A stretch of DNA of 64,000 nt from positions 62,001 to 126,000 of the forward strand of contig NZ_LWAE01000008.1 in the NCBI RefSeq assembly GCF_001623875.1, written 5' to 3'. The position numbers were made by a program, and so were the translations under genes. Numbering within the stretch: the first letter of the stretch is position 1; each line of letters starts with the position of its first letter. Source of the stretch: Clostridium magnum DSM 2767. GTDB lineage: Bacteria > Bacillota > Clostridia > Clostridiales > Clostridiaceae. Under the pieces are notes generated by a model, which was not told the origin of the DNA, searched no databases, and was given only the letters and a program-made list of their open reading frames with translations. Of this stretch, positions 1 to 8,679 are shown one piece after another.

Positions 1-2
1 TT

Positions 3-875
3 GAAAAAAAGATATTTAGTAGCAAAAACACCAAATACTATTATGTAATCCAATATTTACAGCTAATAACTGGATGTTTAATAACTGCTGTAGGATTTAA
101 CGTATTTCTGAAACCTAATCAAATAGCTTCTGGTGGAATGGTGGGAATATCTCTAATTGTAAAGGAGTTATTTAATATAGAGCCTGCTATTACCCAATGG
201 GGTGGAAATATTGCATTGTTTTTTGTAGGCCTATTTTTATTGGGAAAAAAATATACATTAAGAACTGCTTTTGGTTCTCTTGTTTTACCTTTACTTATAT
301 TCTTTACAAGAGATTTGCATGCAGTTACTTTAAATCCTTTATTAGGCTCTATATATGGTGGATTGCTAGCAGGGATAGGACTTGGGTTGGTTTTTAAAAG
401 CGATGGTTCTACAGGAGGGACTTCAATTATAGCTAGTATTATTAATAAATATGCAGGAATAAGTCTTGGCAATTCTCAAGGATTAATAGACGCTTCTGCA
501 ATTATTGCCGCTGCCTTCGTATTTGATGGAGAAAAAGCTTTATATGCAATTATATCTTTATTTATAACTACTAAGGCTATTGATCTGGTACAATTAGGTT
601 TCAGCGGATCAAAGGTTGCCTTTGTGGTATCAAATAAATCAGAAATTATAAAAGAGTATATTATAAAGAATTTAGATAGAGGAGTTACAAAGCTGTCTGG
701 GTTTGGAGGCTATACTGAAGAAGAACGTACAATTTTAATGGTAGTTATGGACAAATCCGAAGTTAACAGGTTTAAAGATTTAGTAAAGAATATAGATCAT
801 AGTGCATTTATAATAATTAGTGATACCCATGAAGTTTTGGGACAAGGTTTTAACTTGAATAGAGAAGTTAAATGA
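3..875 (+). CDS. YitT family membrane protein, 5' end outside the window
   Basis: The frame is open to the left edge, so the true start lies outside the window; about 290 residues are visible. The first half has five or so hydrophobic segments with Gly-rich turns, for example around LLAGIGLGLVF. The last ~95 residues form a soluble DUF2179-type domain with the signature GFGGYTEEERTILMVV near residue 230. This membrane-plus-DUF2179 layout is that of the YitT/YvjA family. The biochemical role of the family is not established. A hairpin terminator directly follows, so the gene is separate from the Mo locus downstream. An internal ATG at 138 would drop conserved membrane segments and is not the start. 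Confidence 0.85.
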   Translation, partial: EKKIFSSKNTKYYYVIQYLQLITGCLITAVGFNVFLKPNQIASGGMVGISLIVKELFNIEPAITQWGGNIALFFVGLFLLGKKYTLRTAFGSLVLPLLIFFTRDLHAVTLNPLLGSIYGGLLAGIGLGLVFKSDGSTGGTSIIASIINKYAGISLGNSQGLIDASAIIAAAFVFDGEKALYAIISLFITTKAIDLVQLGFSGSKVAFVVSNKSEIIKEYIIKNLDRGVTKLSGFGGYTEEERTILMVVMDKSEVNRFKDLVKNIDHSAFIIISDTHEVLGQGFNLNREVK

Positions 876-881
876 TGCAAG

Positions 882-908
882 AAAGAGGGGCGAAAACAGC
901 CCTCTTTT
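882..908 (+). terminator. Rho-independent terminator of the yitT-like gene
   Basis: AAAGAGGG (882-889) pairs with CCCTCTTT (900-907) around a 10-nt loop. The right arm ends in a short T-run. It begins 7 nt after the stop codon. Confidence 0.8.
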
Positions 909-1028
909 ATTCGACATTTTTTGAGGTGATATAGAACATATGCAATTAGTCAAGCAACATATAATTATTGTAGTTTTTTTATAAATAATATTCAATTTTA
1001 GTTTAACTTATCAGTGTTTATAAAATAA

Positions 1029-1062
1029 GTGTTCTAAGAAAACACAATGTTCTAAAAATGAC
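1029..1062 (+). promoter_or_regulatory. Candidate enhancer-binding-protein sites, relic copy
   Basis: A GTGTT-N7-AACAC inverted repeat (1029-1045) is followed by a half-similar TGTTC box at 1049. They lie about 90-120 bp upstream of a sigma-54 promoter, where activator sites usually sit. A related arrangement occurs at 1765-1798 before the intact operon. Assignment to the activator gene at 15488 is inference. Confidence 0.4.
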
Positions 1063-1117
1063 CGGAGTTTTTTTGAGAATTTGTACGAAAAATGAGCAAA
1101 AAATAATTTTCACTAAA

Positions 1118-1145
1118 TAAGAATCTAGAAAATTCTATATTCTTA
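1118..1145 (+). promoter_or_regulatory. 28-bp imperfect palindrome upstream of the relic promoter
   Basis: TAAGAAT (1118-1124) and ATTCTTA (1139-1145) flank a second inverted pair, TAGAA/TTCTA. The same dyad, with some inner differences, lies at 1854-1881 immediately upstream of the intact operon's promoter. It could bind a regulator or a DNA-bending protein; its function is unknown. Confidence 0.45.
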
Positions 1146-1148
1146 TTA

Positions 1149-1166
1149 ATGGCATGTTTTTTGCTA
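1149..1166 (+). promoter_or_regulatory. Sigma-54 (-24/-12) promoter of the relic operon
   Basis: TGGCAT...TTGCT has GG at 1151-1152 and GC at 1163-1164, exactly 10 nt apart, which matches the RpoN consensus. It is identical over these boxes to the promoter at 1885-1902. It leads into a decayed gene. Confidence 0.75.
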
Positions 1167-1220
1167 ATTGTATAATAATATAAAATATAATCAAAAAACC
1201 TCCCATGTAGGAGGATGAGA

Positions 1221-1526
1221 ATGATGAAAATTTTGCTTGTAGAAGATGCAGTTGGAATGATATTAGCACATGATATGACTGAAATCGTTCCAGGAAAATC
1301 TAAGGGGGCTGCCTTTAAGAAAGTTAAAAGTAGGTATTGTAACTAAAGGAAATGAAGTTTTTTATGAAAGAATTGAAGATAAATCTGGAGCCAATATCGT
1401 TTCTTATGGTGCACCTACTCTATTAGGAACTATGTTTTTACTTTCATACATAGGAAATATACATGGTGAATTATTGACAGCACTTTGTAATGCGCCTGAT
1501 CCAAAAGATGGTCAAGGAAATTCAAA
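1221..1526 (+). pseudogene. Collapsed duplicate of the MoeA-like and Mo-hydroxylase genes
   Basis: Four pieces of the intact operon are joined in the original order. The MoeA-like start matches 1962 to about 2058. An internal MoeA piece matches about 2467-2530. A third piece matches about 2725-2803. A short piece of the Mo-hydroxylase matches about 5366-5430 (the residues PDPKDGQGN correspond to PDPATGQGN). Translation from 1224 stops after 40 codons at a frame break. A good AGGAGG site still precedes the start. The surviving promoter and terminator show that a whole operon copy was once present and lost about 90% of its length through internal deletions. Confidence 0.85.
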
Positions 1527-1536
1527 TTGTCTCCCT

Positions 1537-1609
1537 AAAGGAATCAGAAACAAGCAATTTTTATAATTGTATTGTATTGTATCATCCCAAGATATCTGAT
1601 TCCTTTTTT
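1537..1609 (+). terminator. Terminator of the relic operon
   Basis: AAAGGAATCAGA (1537-1548) pairs with TCTGATTCCTTT (1595-1606), followed by a T-run. The long loop contains CAATTTTTATAATTG, an inner hairpin. The same structure follows the intact Mo-hydroxylase gene at 5914-5979. Confidence 0.8.
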
Positions 1610-1764
1610 ATTTCGGCATTTTTTTCGACATTATTTTCGAGAAATATATGACATACACAATTAATAAAATAGTATATAATGTTTTAAACTATCTATAAAA
1701 TTTTTGTTTTTTTTAATATATACTGTTCGAATTTAATTAAAAATTTCATTGTTTATAAAGTAAA

Positions 1765-1798
1765 TGTTCAAAAAATAGACAGTGCTCAAAAAATGAAC
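1765..1798 (+). promoter_or_regulatory. Candidate upstream activator sites of the Mo-hydroxylase operon
   Basis: Two TGYTC...GA(A)CA-like dyads lie side by side: TGTTC at 1765 with GACA ending at 1781, and TGCTC at 1783 with GAAC ending at 1798. They are about 90-120 bp upstream of the sigma-54 promoter and are partly conserved in the relic copy. The binder is probably the enhancer-binding protein encoded at 15488 (inference). Confidence 0.4.
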
Positions 1799-1853
1799 GG
1801 AGGTTTTTCAGTAAAATGTATAAAAAATGAGCACAAAATAACATGTCATTAAA

Positions 1854-1881
1854 TAAGAATATTGAAAATTCTATATTCTTA
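1854..1881 (+). promoter_or_regulatory. 28-bp imperfect palindrome next to the operon promoter
   Basis: TAAGAATAT pairs with ATATTCTTA across a short AT-rich centre. The dyad ends 4 nt before the -24 region and is conserved in the relic at 1118-1145. Its role is unknown. Confidence 0.45.
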
Positions 1882-1884
1882 TTA

Positions 1885-1902
1885 ATGGCATGTTTTTTGC
1901 TA
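1885..1902 (+). promoter_or_regulatory. Sigma-54 (-24/-12) promoter of the Mo-hydroxylase operon
   Basis: TGGCAT...TTGCT carries GG at 1887-1888 and GC at 1899-1900, separated by 10 nt as RpoN requires. It lies about 60 bp before the first gene. RpoN promoters need an AAA+ activator, and one is encoded at the far end of this gene cluster. Confidence 0.8.
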
Positions 1903-1961
1903 ATTATATAATAATATAAAATATAAACAAAAAAACCTGTGATGTAGAGAGGATGAGAAGA

Positions 1962-2993
1962 ATGAAAATTTTACCTGTAGAAGATGCAGTTGGAATGATT
2001 CTGGCACATGATATGACTGAAATCGTTCCCGGAAAATCTAGTGGGGCTGCTTTTAAAAAAGGACATGTTATAAAAAAAGAAGATATACCAAGACTTCTTA
2101 ATATGGGGAAAGAACATATTTATATCATGGAATTTAAAGCAGGAGACGTACATGAAAATGAGGCAGCTATTAGAATGGCTAAAGCTGCGGCAGGTCAGGG
2201 GATAGAATTCTCTGGGCCATCAGAAGGAAAGGTTAGTCTATCTTCAAAGTATCCAGGATTACTAAAAGTAAATTTTAAAGCCTTGGCTGAAATAAATAGT
2301 ATTGATGAAGCTATGTTTGCTACTCTTCATACAAATCAATTTATAAATGAAAATACTAAAATTGCGGGTACTAGAATAATACCATTAGTTATAGATGAGG
2401 AAAAAGTAAAGGTTGTAGAAGAGATATGCAAAATTAATTATCCTATAATAGAGGTTAAGCCTTTAAAAAAGTTAAAAATAGGTATTGTAACTACAGGAAA
2501 TGAAGTTTTCTATAAAAGAATTGAGGATAAATTTGGACCAGTTATTGAAAAAAAATTTAAAGAGTTAGGCTGTAGTGTAATAAAACAAATATTTTCAAAA
2601 GATGATGCTGATATGATTGCAGAATCTATAAAAACACTTATAGATGAAGGTGCAGATATAATTACTACTACTGGGGGGATGTCTGTAGATCCTGATGATG
2701 TAACCCCTACAGGTATAAGAAAATCTGGAGCAAATATTATTTCCTATGGAGCACCTACTCTACCAGGCGCTATGTTTTTACTTTCATATATAGATAATAT
2801 ACCAGTTTTAGGACTGCCAGGATGTGTTATGTATAATGACAGAACAATTTTTGATTTAGTAGTTCCAAGACTTGTGGCTGGAGAAATAGTAACAAAGCAA
2901 GATATTGTGAAGTTAGGACATGGTGGATTATGTACTGGGTGTGAAACTTGCAGATATCCAAACTGCGGTTTTGGTAAAGGTGGATTGTATTAA
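1962..2993 (+). CDS. MoeA-like molybdopterin-binding protein with Cys-rich tail
   Basis: This 343-residue protein belongs to the MoCF/MoeA-like molybdopterin-binding group. Residues ~165-310 form the MoCF domain, with KIGIVTTGNEV, the TTTGGMSVDPDD loop and the ALPG-like VLGLPGCVMYN turn. The N-terminal ~160 residues are specific to this subgroup. The C-terminus ends in a Cys cluster (CTGCETCRYPNC), an unusual tail that could bind a metal or Fe-S centre. I chose ATG 1962 because the AGAGAGG site touches ATG 1953 but is 9 nt from 1962. It probably delivers or inserts the molybdenum cofactor into the hydroxylase encoded next. The nearby sigma-54 promoter should drive both genes. Confidence 0.8.
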   Translation: MKILPVEDAVGMILAHDMTEIVPGKSSGAAFKKGHVIKKEDIPRLLNMGKEHIYIMEFKAGDVHENEAAIRMAKAAAGQGIEFSGPSEGKVSLSSKYPGLLKVNFKALAEINSIDEAMFATLHTNQFINENTKIAGTRIIPLVIDEEKVKVVEEICKINYPIIEVKPLKKLKIGIVTTGNEVFYKRIEDKFGPVIEKKFKELGCSVIKQIFSKDDADMIAESIKTLIDEGADIITTTGGMSVDPDDVTPTGIRKSGANIISYGAPTLPGAMFLLSYIDNIPVLGLPGCVMYNDRTIFDLVVPRLVAGEIVTKQDIVKLGHGGLCTGCETCRYPNCGFGKGGLY

Positions 2994-3140
2994 AAATTTA
3001 CTAATTATGATAATATCTTGTTTCATTCTTTTGTTTTAATTGGAAATTTTGAGTTTAAAAGTCAATGATTTACCTTAAAATTTAGGGAAGAAACGAGTTA
3101 TTTATATAAAAAACATCTAAAATAAAGGGGGAATATGAAT

Positions 3141-5867
3141 ATGATTAAAAAGTATTTAATTGTTAATGGGATTGAAAAAATGGTTGTAGCAGACCCAGAA
3201 ACATCTTTAGCAACTGTTTTAAGAAAAAACTTGCTTCTTACTGGTACTAAAGTAGGATGCGGAAAAGGGGAATGTGGTACTTGTACAGTAATTTTAGATG
3301 GCAAGGTTGTAAGATCTTGTATAACTAGACTTAAGAGAGTTCCTGATTATGCACAAATTACAACAGTAGAAGGAATTGGAGGCGTTAACAACCTTCATCC
3401 AATACAATTAGCATGGGCAGCAGTTGGTGCAGCACAATGTGGATTCTGTACTCCAGGATTCATAGTTTCAACTAAAGCATTACTAGATGAGAACATAAAT
3501 CCAACAAGAGAAGAGGTTAGAGCTTGGTTCCAAAAAAATAGAAATTTATGTAGATGTACAGGATATAAGCCATTAGTTGATGCAGCTATGCTAGCAGCAA
3601 AATTAATGCGTGGAGAAGTAACAAAAGAAGATATATGGTACAAACTTCCAGAGGGAGCAAGTTTATTAGGTTCAGATGCTGTACGTCCTACTGCTATTAG
3701 AAAAGTAACAGGAACTTGGGACTTTGGAGCAGACTTAGGATTAAGACTTCCATACGATATGTTACACATGAAACTAGTACAAGCTAAAGTATCTCATGCA
3801 AACATATTATCCATAGATACTGCAGAAGCAGAAAAAATGCCTGGAGTTTACAGAGTTTTAACATATAAAGATGTACCTGGTACAAATAGAATAAATGGAT
3901 TGGCTTTCCCTTCAAATAAAGGTGATGGATTAGAAAGACCTATATTATGTGATAAAAAGATTTTCCAATTTGGTGATGCAATAGCTATGGTACTTGCAGA
4001 TACACCAGAGCACGCAGAAGCAGCAGTAGAAAAAGTAAAAGTTGAAATAGAACAACTTCCAGAATATATGAGCGCGCCAGCAGCTATGGCTGAAGATGCA
4101 ATGGAAATTCACCCTGGAACACCAAATATTTATTTTGAATGTGGTACTATAAAAGGTGAAGATACAAAACCTTTAATGGATACATTAGAATATGTAGTTG
4201 AAGATGATTCATATGTAGGAAGACAACCACACCTTCCACTAGAACCAGACGTTGGATTTGCATATATTAATGAAGATGGAAAATTAATTGTACATTCAAA
4301 GAGTATAGGTTTACACCTTCACGCTGCAATGGTAGCAGATGGTATCGGTGTTAAATTAGATGACTTAAAGATAGTTCAAAATCCTACTGGAGGTACTTTC
4401 GGATATAAATTCAGTCCAACTATGGAAGGCCTTCTAGGAGTAGCTGCATTAGTAACAAAGAAAGTTGTATACTTAGAATTCAACATGTTCCAACAAATAA
4501 CTTACACTGGAAAGAGATCACCTTTCTTTATGCATCTTAAATTAGGTGCTGATAAGAATGGTAAATTCCAAGCATTAGAAACAGATTGGTCATGTGACCA
4601 TGGTCCATATTGTGAATTTGGTGACCTTGTAACTACTAGAGGTTCACAATTCATGGGAGCAGGATATGGCATTGCAAATATAAGAGGAGCTGGAAGAACT
4701 GTTGCTACAAACCACGCTTGGGGTTCAGCATTCAGAGGATACGGTTCACCACAAAGTTTATTTGCTTCAGAAGTTTTAGTAGATAAATTAGCTAAGAAAA
4801 TGGGTGTAGATCCTCTTGAACTAAGATACAAGAACGTTTATAGAGAAGGAGATAAGACTCCTACTGGTTGTGATCCAGATGTAATCTGTTTACCAGGTCT
4901 GATTGAAAAAATAATGCCAAAGTATAAGGCTGCTAAAGCAACTGCTGCAGAGAAAAATGCTAAGGGCGGAAATATGAAATATGGAGTAGGAACTTCCTTA
5001 TTAATTTATGGTTGTGGTCTTGATGGTCCAGATACTTCACATGCATGGGCAGAGTTAACTGCAACAGGAGTTACTATAGGAAACTCTTGGCAAGATCATG
5101 GTCAAGGAGCTGACATGGGAACTTTAACTATAGCTCATGAAACTCTAAAACCAATAAAAATAACTCCAGAACAAATTAAATTAATTATGAATGATATGGA
5201 ATTTACTCCAGACAGTGGTCCTTCAGGTGGAAGCCGTTCTAACGTTTTAACAGGAAATGCTACTAGAGTGGCTTGTGAAAACTTATTAGCAGCTATGAAA
5301 AAAGCTGATGGTACTTACATGACTTATGATGAAATGGTAGCTGCAGGTAAAGAATTAAAATACCCTGGTTCATGGACAGCACCTTGTACAGCTCCTGATC
5401 CAGCAACTGGTCAAGGAAATCCATTCCCAACTTATATGTATGGTGTTCTACTTTCAGAAGTAGAAGTTGATACTACTACAGGAAAAGTTAAAGTAGAAAA
5501 ATTAACTATAGCAGCTGATATAGGAACTATAGTAAACAAATTACTATGTGATGGACAAATATATGGTGGATTAGTTCAAGGTATAGGACTCGCTTTAAGC
5601 GAAGATTTTGAAGACTTAAAGAAACACACTACACTTACAGGTTGTGGAATACCACAAATTAAAGATGTACCTGATGATATAGAAATAATTTACCAAGAAA
5701 CTGCAAGACCAAACGGTCCTTATGGTGCTTCAGGTAACGGTGAAATGCCATTATCAGCACCTCATGCTTCAATAATTAATGCAATTTATGATGCTACTGG
5801 AGCGCAAATAACACACTTACCTGCACGTCCAGAAAAAGTTTTAGCAGCAATTCAAGCATTAAAATAA
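3141..5867 (+). CDS. Mop-type aldehyde oxidoreductase (xanthine oxidase family Mo-hydroxylase)
   Basis: The 908 residues match the single-chain layout of Desulfovibrio Mop: plant-type [2Fe-2S] domain (Cys 40, 45, 48, 60), [2Fe-2S]-binding helical domain (CGFC, then CRCTG near 135), and a large molybdopterin domain. The catalytic glutamate is in GASGNGEMPL at residue 868, close to Mop Glu869. No FAD domain is present, so electrons must leave to another protein. ATG 3141 is 9 nt from GGGGG, whereas ATG 3135 is only 3 nt away; 3141 also gives Mop cysteine numbering. Family members oxidise aldehydes or N-heterocycles to the hydroxylated product. The substrate here is not determined. It is second in the sigma-54 operon and has its own terminator. 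Confidence 0.88.
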   Translation: MIKKYLIVNGIEKMVVADPETSLATVLRKNLLLTGTKVGCGKGECGTCTVILDGKVVRSCITRLKRVPDYAQITTVEGIGGVNNLHPIQLAWAAVGAAQCGFCTPGFIVSTKALLDENINPTREEVRAWFQKNRNLCRCTGYKPLVDAAMLAAKLMRGEVTKEDIWYKLPEGASLLGSDAVRPTAIRKVTGTWDFGADLGLRLPYDMLHMKLVQAKVSHANILSIDTAEAEKMPGVYRVLTYKDVPGTNRINGLAFPSNKGDGLERPILCDKKIFQFGDAIAMVLADTPEHAEAAVEKVKVEIEQLPEYMSAPAAMAEDAMEIHPGTPNIYFECGTIKGEDTKPLMDTLEYVVEDDSYVGRQPHLPLEPDVGFAYINEDGKLIVHSKSIGLHLHAAMVADGIGVKLDDLKIVQNPTGGTFGYKFSPTMEGLLGVAALVTKKVVYLEFNMFQQITYTGKRSPFFMHLKLGADKNGKFQALETDWSCDHGPYCEFGDLVTTRGSQFMGAGYGIANIRGAGRTVATNHAWGSAFRGYGSPQSLFASEVLVDKLAKKMGVDPLELRYKNVYREGDKTPTGCDPDVICLPGLIEKIMPKYKAAKATAAEKNAKGGNMKYGVGTSLLIYGCGLDGPDTSHAWAELTATGVTIGNSWQDHGQGADMGTLTIAHETLKPIKITPEQIKLIMNDMEFTPDSGPSGGSRSNVLTGNATRVACENLLAAMKKADGTYMTYDEMVAAGKELKYPGSWTAPCTAPDPATGQGNPFPTYMYGVLLSEVEVDTTTGKVKVEKLTIAADIGTIVNKLLCDGQIYGGLVQGIGLALSEDFEDLKKHTTLTGCGIPQIKDVPDDIEIIYQETARPNGPYGASGNGEMPLSAPHASIINAIYDATGAQITHLPARPEKVLAAIQALK

Positions 5868-5913
5868 TAGTAGTAAAAATAGTAAATTGTAAATTAGTTT
5901 AAATTATCTTCCT

Positions 5914-5979
5914 AAAGGAATCAGAAATAAGCAATTTTTATAATTGTGGAGTATCATCTAAAATTTCTGGTTCCTTTTT
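5914..5979 (+). terminator. Terminator after the Mo-hydroxylase gene
   Basis: A 15-bp stem, AAAGGAATCAGAAAT (5914-5928) with ATTTCTGGTTCCTTT (5963-5977), contains one G-T pair. It encloses a loop with a small inner hairpin and ends in a T-run. It is conserved at 1537-1609. Confidence 0.85.
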
Positions 5980-5994
5980 ATTCCATAGAGAATT

Positions 5995-6127
5995 ATGAAG
6001 TGAAACTTGAATCAGGTTGGGTTTACAACCCTATCTGATTCTTAGTTGAATGAATCTAGAGATCTAGCTGATCTTTACTCACGTTTTGAGAAGATGGGAG
6101 TATTAGAGCGGATAGTAATAGGATAAA
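5995..6127 (+). repeat. Dispersed two-hairpin repeat, short form
   Basis: Runs from ATGAAGTGAAACTTG to GGATAAA. The first hairpin is GAATCAGGTTGGG...CCCTATCTGATTC. The second, imperfect, pairs the CTTTACTC and GGGAGTATTAGAG arms. The copy lacks the inner ~45 bp of the 181-bp form seen at 35195. Confidence 0.8.
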
Positions 6128-6196
6128 TAAAAAAATGTGGGCAGATTAATAAATAATTTATTAATTGGATTCTTTATTTGACGGAGGAGAGATTAT

Positions 6197-8470
6197 ATGG
6201 ATTTAAATAAATTATTAAGTAAGCAGGATTTATGTATTGAAGATAAACCTTCAGCCTGCATAGCGGCTTGCCCTATACACATGGATATAAAAACTTTTAT
6301 TGAAGAAATAGAAAAATCAGATTTTAAAAAAGCCTATAAAGTTATGGCTAAAAAAATGCCTTTTATGAGGATAATAGGCAGAATATGTGATCATCCTTGT
6401 GAAAATGCCTGTGTAAGAAATAAATTAGGAGGAGCTGTAAATATACATGAACTAGAAAAGGCTGTAGTTAAACTAGGCTTTTCTTCCAATAAGAGGACTA
6501 TTCCTATTCCTAAAAATGGAAAAAAAGTTGCGGTAGTAGGTGCTGGAATAAGTGGTATTACAGCTGCTTATGACTTGGATAAAAAGGGTTATGAAGTGAC
6601 TATCTATGAAAAAAGTGAAAAAGTAGGAGGAAGGCTATGGGATTTTGAAGGAAAGCAGCTTTCAAAGGAACTCATAGAAGAAGAACTACAGGTAATAAAT
6701 AAAGGAAATATAAAAAAAAATTTAAATCATCCCGTGGATTTAGTAGAATTAGAGAAAATATTAGGTATGTATGATGCAGTTTTTATAGGGACTGGTAGTT
6801 GGGAAGAAGAATTAAAGGTAAATACTGAAACTTTTCAGGTAGGAGATACTGCACTATTTGCAGGTGGAAGAATTGTTAATAAGAACAATTCAGTTATATT
6901 TTCTGTAAGCTCAGGAAGAAGAGCCGTGGTATCTATTGATAGGTATCTTCAAAAAGTTTCTCTTACAGCAGCAAGGGAAAATGAAGGAGCTTATGAAACA
7001 CCTTTGAAACTTAAATTAGATAATATAGAAAGTATAGAAGCAATTAAAAAAGCTTCTTTAGAATATAATGAACAGGAAGCAATTAAAGAGGCAACTAGAT
7101 GCATAAAATGTCAATGTACGGAGTGTGTAAAGGCCTGTGCTCATTTAAAAAAATTTGATATTAAGCCTAAAAGATATATAAGGGTGATAAATCATAATGA
7201 ATCTGTAATATTAGGTGATCACTACGGAAATAAAATGATTAACTCTTGTACTAACTGCGGACTTTGTGGGGAAGTTTGTCCTTCTAGTTTAAATATGAGT
7301 GATATAATACACGAAACTCGTGAAAGCATGGTAGAAAGGGAAAAGATGCCTATATCTGCCCATGATTTTGCATTGAAAGATATGGAATTCAGTAATGGTA
7401 AATATTTTTCTATGGTAAAAAATCAGCCAGGATATGAGAAAGTTAAATATGTGTTTTATCCAGGATGTCAGCTGCCAGCCTCTTCTCCTGAATATATTGG
7501 TAAAATATACAAAGATCTTATGGAGAATATTGAAGGTGGAGTTGGAATAATGTTAGGTTGCTGTGGTGCACCAGCAGATTGGGCAGGAAGACAGGACTTG
7601 ATGCAAAAAAATATAGAAGATATAATAAGTAAATGGAATAGCATGGATAAGCCAACCTTTATTTTAGCTTGTTCCAGCTGCTGTAGTATATTTGAAAAAT
7701 ATATGCCAGGTATAAATTTCATTTCCCTATGGGAAGTAATGGATAAATATGATCTTCCTGGTGACAATAAAATAAAAGAAAACAATATTTTAAACGTACA
7801 CGATGCTTGTACCACTAGATATAATGATAAGATTCATGAAAGTATAAGAAATATAGCAGTTAAGTTAGGATATAAAATAGAAGAACTTAAATTTACAAAA
7901 GAAAAAACTAAATGTTGTGGTTACGGTGGACTTGTGTATTTTGCTAATAGGGAGCAATCTCAGGAATTTATAAAAGATAGGGTACAGGAAAGCAGTTCTG
8001 ATTACTTAGTTTACTGCTCAATGTGTAAAGATTTGTTTATATCTGAAGGAAAGAAGACTTTTCACATTTTAGATTTAATCTATAGTGAAAATTTAGAAGA
8101 AGTAGCTTTAAGAAAGGCTCCTACTTTATCGAAAAGACATGAAAATAGAACTCATGTTAAAATTAATTTATTAAAGGATTTGTGGAGTGAAGAAATGAAA
8201 GATTTGAAAACAGATTATGGTTTAAAATTAATTATATCTGATAGTGTACAAAATAAAATGGAAGAAAGATTAATTCTTCAAGAAGATTTAGAAAAGGCTC
8301 TTTTTAATGCTCAGAAAAATAAACAAAGATTTCGCAATCCAGAGAACTCACACTATTTAACAAGGATGAAAATTATTAATGTAACCTATTGGGTAGAATA
8401 TGAGGAAAAGGATGATGAATTAATTGTCCATAGTGTTTATAGCCACAGAATGGAAGTAGTGGAGGGATAG
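6197..8470 (+). CDS. Pyridine nucleotide-disulfide oxidoreductase / dicluster-binding / CCG-domain protein
   Basis: 757 residues with three parts. Residues 13-75 hold Cys motifs like those of glutamate synthase small subunits (CIAACP; CDHPCENAC). A dinucleotide fold begins near residue 110 (VAVVGAGISG). Two clusters of Fe-S cysteines lie near 301 (CIKCQCTECVKAC) and 351 (CTNCGLCGEVCP). The C-terminal half carries CCG-type motifs of heterodisulfide reductase HdrB/GlpC proteins (LGCCGAPADW ~454; KCCGYGG ~573). A strong GGAGGAG site precedes ATG 6197. It begins the accessory gene series and is a plausible electron acceptor or redox partner for the FAD-less hydroxylase (inference). NCBI uses the 'dicluster-binding' family name for such proteins, from memory. 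Confidence 0.82.
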   Translation: MDLNKLLSKQDLCIEDKPSACIAACPIHMDIKTFIEEIEKSDFKKAYKVMAKKMPFMRIIGRICDHPCENACVRNKLGGAVNIHELEKAVVKLGFSSNKRTIPIPKNGKKVAVVGAGISGITAAYDLDKKGYEVTIYEKSEKVGGRLWDFEGKQLSKELIEEELQVINKGNIKKNLNHPVDLVELEKILGMYDAVFIGTGSWEEELKVNTETFQVGDTALFAGGRIVNKNNSVIFSVSSGRRAVVSIDRYLQKVSLTAARENEGAYETPLKLKLDNIESIEAIKKASLEYNEQEAIKEATRCIKCQCTECVKACAHLKKFDIKPKRYIRVINHNESVILGDHYGNKMINSCTNCGLCGEVCPSSLNMSDIIHETRESMVEREKMPISAHDFALKDMEFSNGKYFSMVKNQPGYEKVKYVFYPGCQLPASSPEYIGKIYKDLMENIEGGVGIMLGCCGAPADWAGRQDLMQKNIEDIISKWNSMDKPTFILACSSCCSIFEKYMPGINFISLWEVMDKYDLPGDNKIKENNILNVHDACTTRYNDKIHESIRNIAVKLGYKIEELKFTKEKTKCCGYGGLVYFANREQSQEFIKDRVQESSSDYLVYCSMCKDLFISEGKKTFHILDLIYSENLEEVALRKAPTLSKRHENRTHVKINLLKDLWSEEMKDLKTDYGLKLIISDSVQNKMEERLILQEDLEKALFNAQKNKQRFRNPENSHYLTRMKIINVTYWVEYEEKDDELIVHSVYSHRMEVVEG

Positions 8471-8472
8471 TT

Positions 8473-8679
8473 ATGAGAGTCGTTAAAGATGAAAAAACTC
8501 CTTGGATTTGCGATAAATGTAATAAGGAGCTACAGGTTAAGCTCACAAAGGTTGTTTATCTTGGAGGAACATTTGAGGTAGAGCTTATGCAGTGTCCTCA
8601 GTGTAAAATGGTATTAATAGATGAAGATTTAGCACTAGGAAAAATGCTTGAGGTAGAAAAAAGTCTGGAGGATAAATAA
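8473..8679 (+). CDS. Small CxxC redox protein (DVU_1557-like)
   Basis: 68 residues with two CxxC pairs (CDKC at ~13-16 and CPQC at ~41-44), arranged like a zinc ribbon or rubredoxin-like knuckle. It starts 2 nt after the stop of the upstream flavoprotein, behind GGAGGG, and its stop overlaps the next ATG (TAATG). Proteins of this size and motif accompany Mop-type oxidoreductase gene sets in Desulfovibrio (family name from memory). It probably binds zinc or iron and serves the maturation pathway; the exact job is unknown. Confidence 0.7.
   Translation: MRVVKDEKTPWICDKCNKELQVKLTKVVYLGGTFEVELMQCPQCKMVLIDEDLALGKMLEVEKSLEDK

Noticed and set aside
5868..6196. A second sigma-54 promoter for the accessory genes
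   Set aside because: No GG-N10-GC pair with RpoN context was found before 6197.
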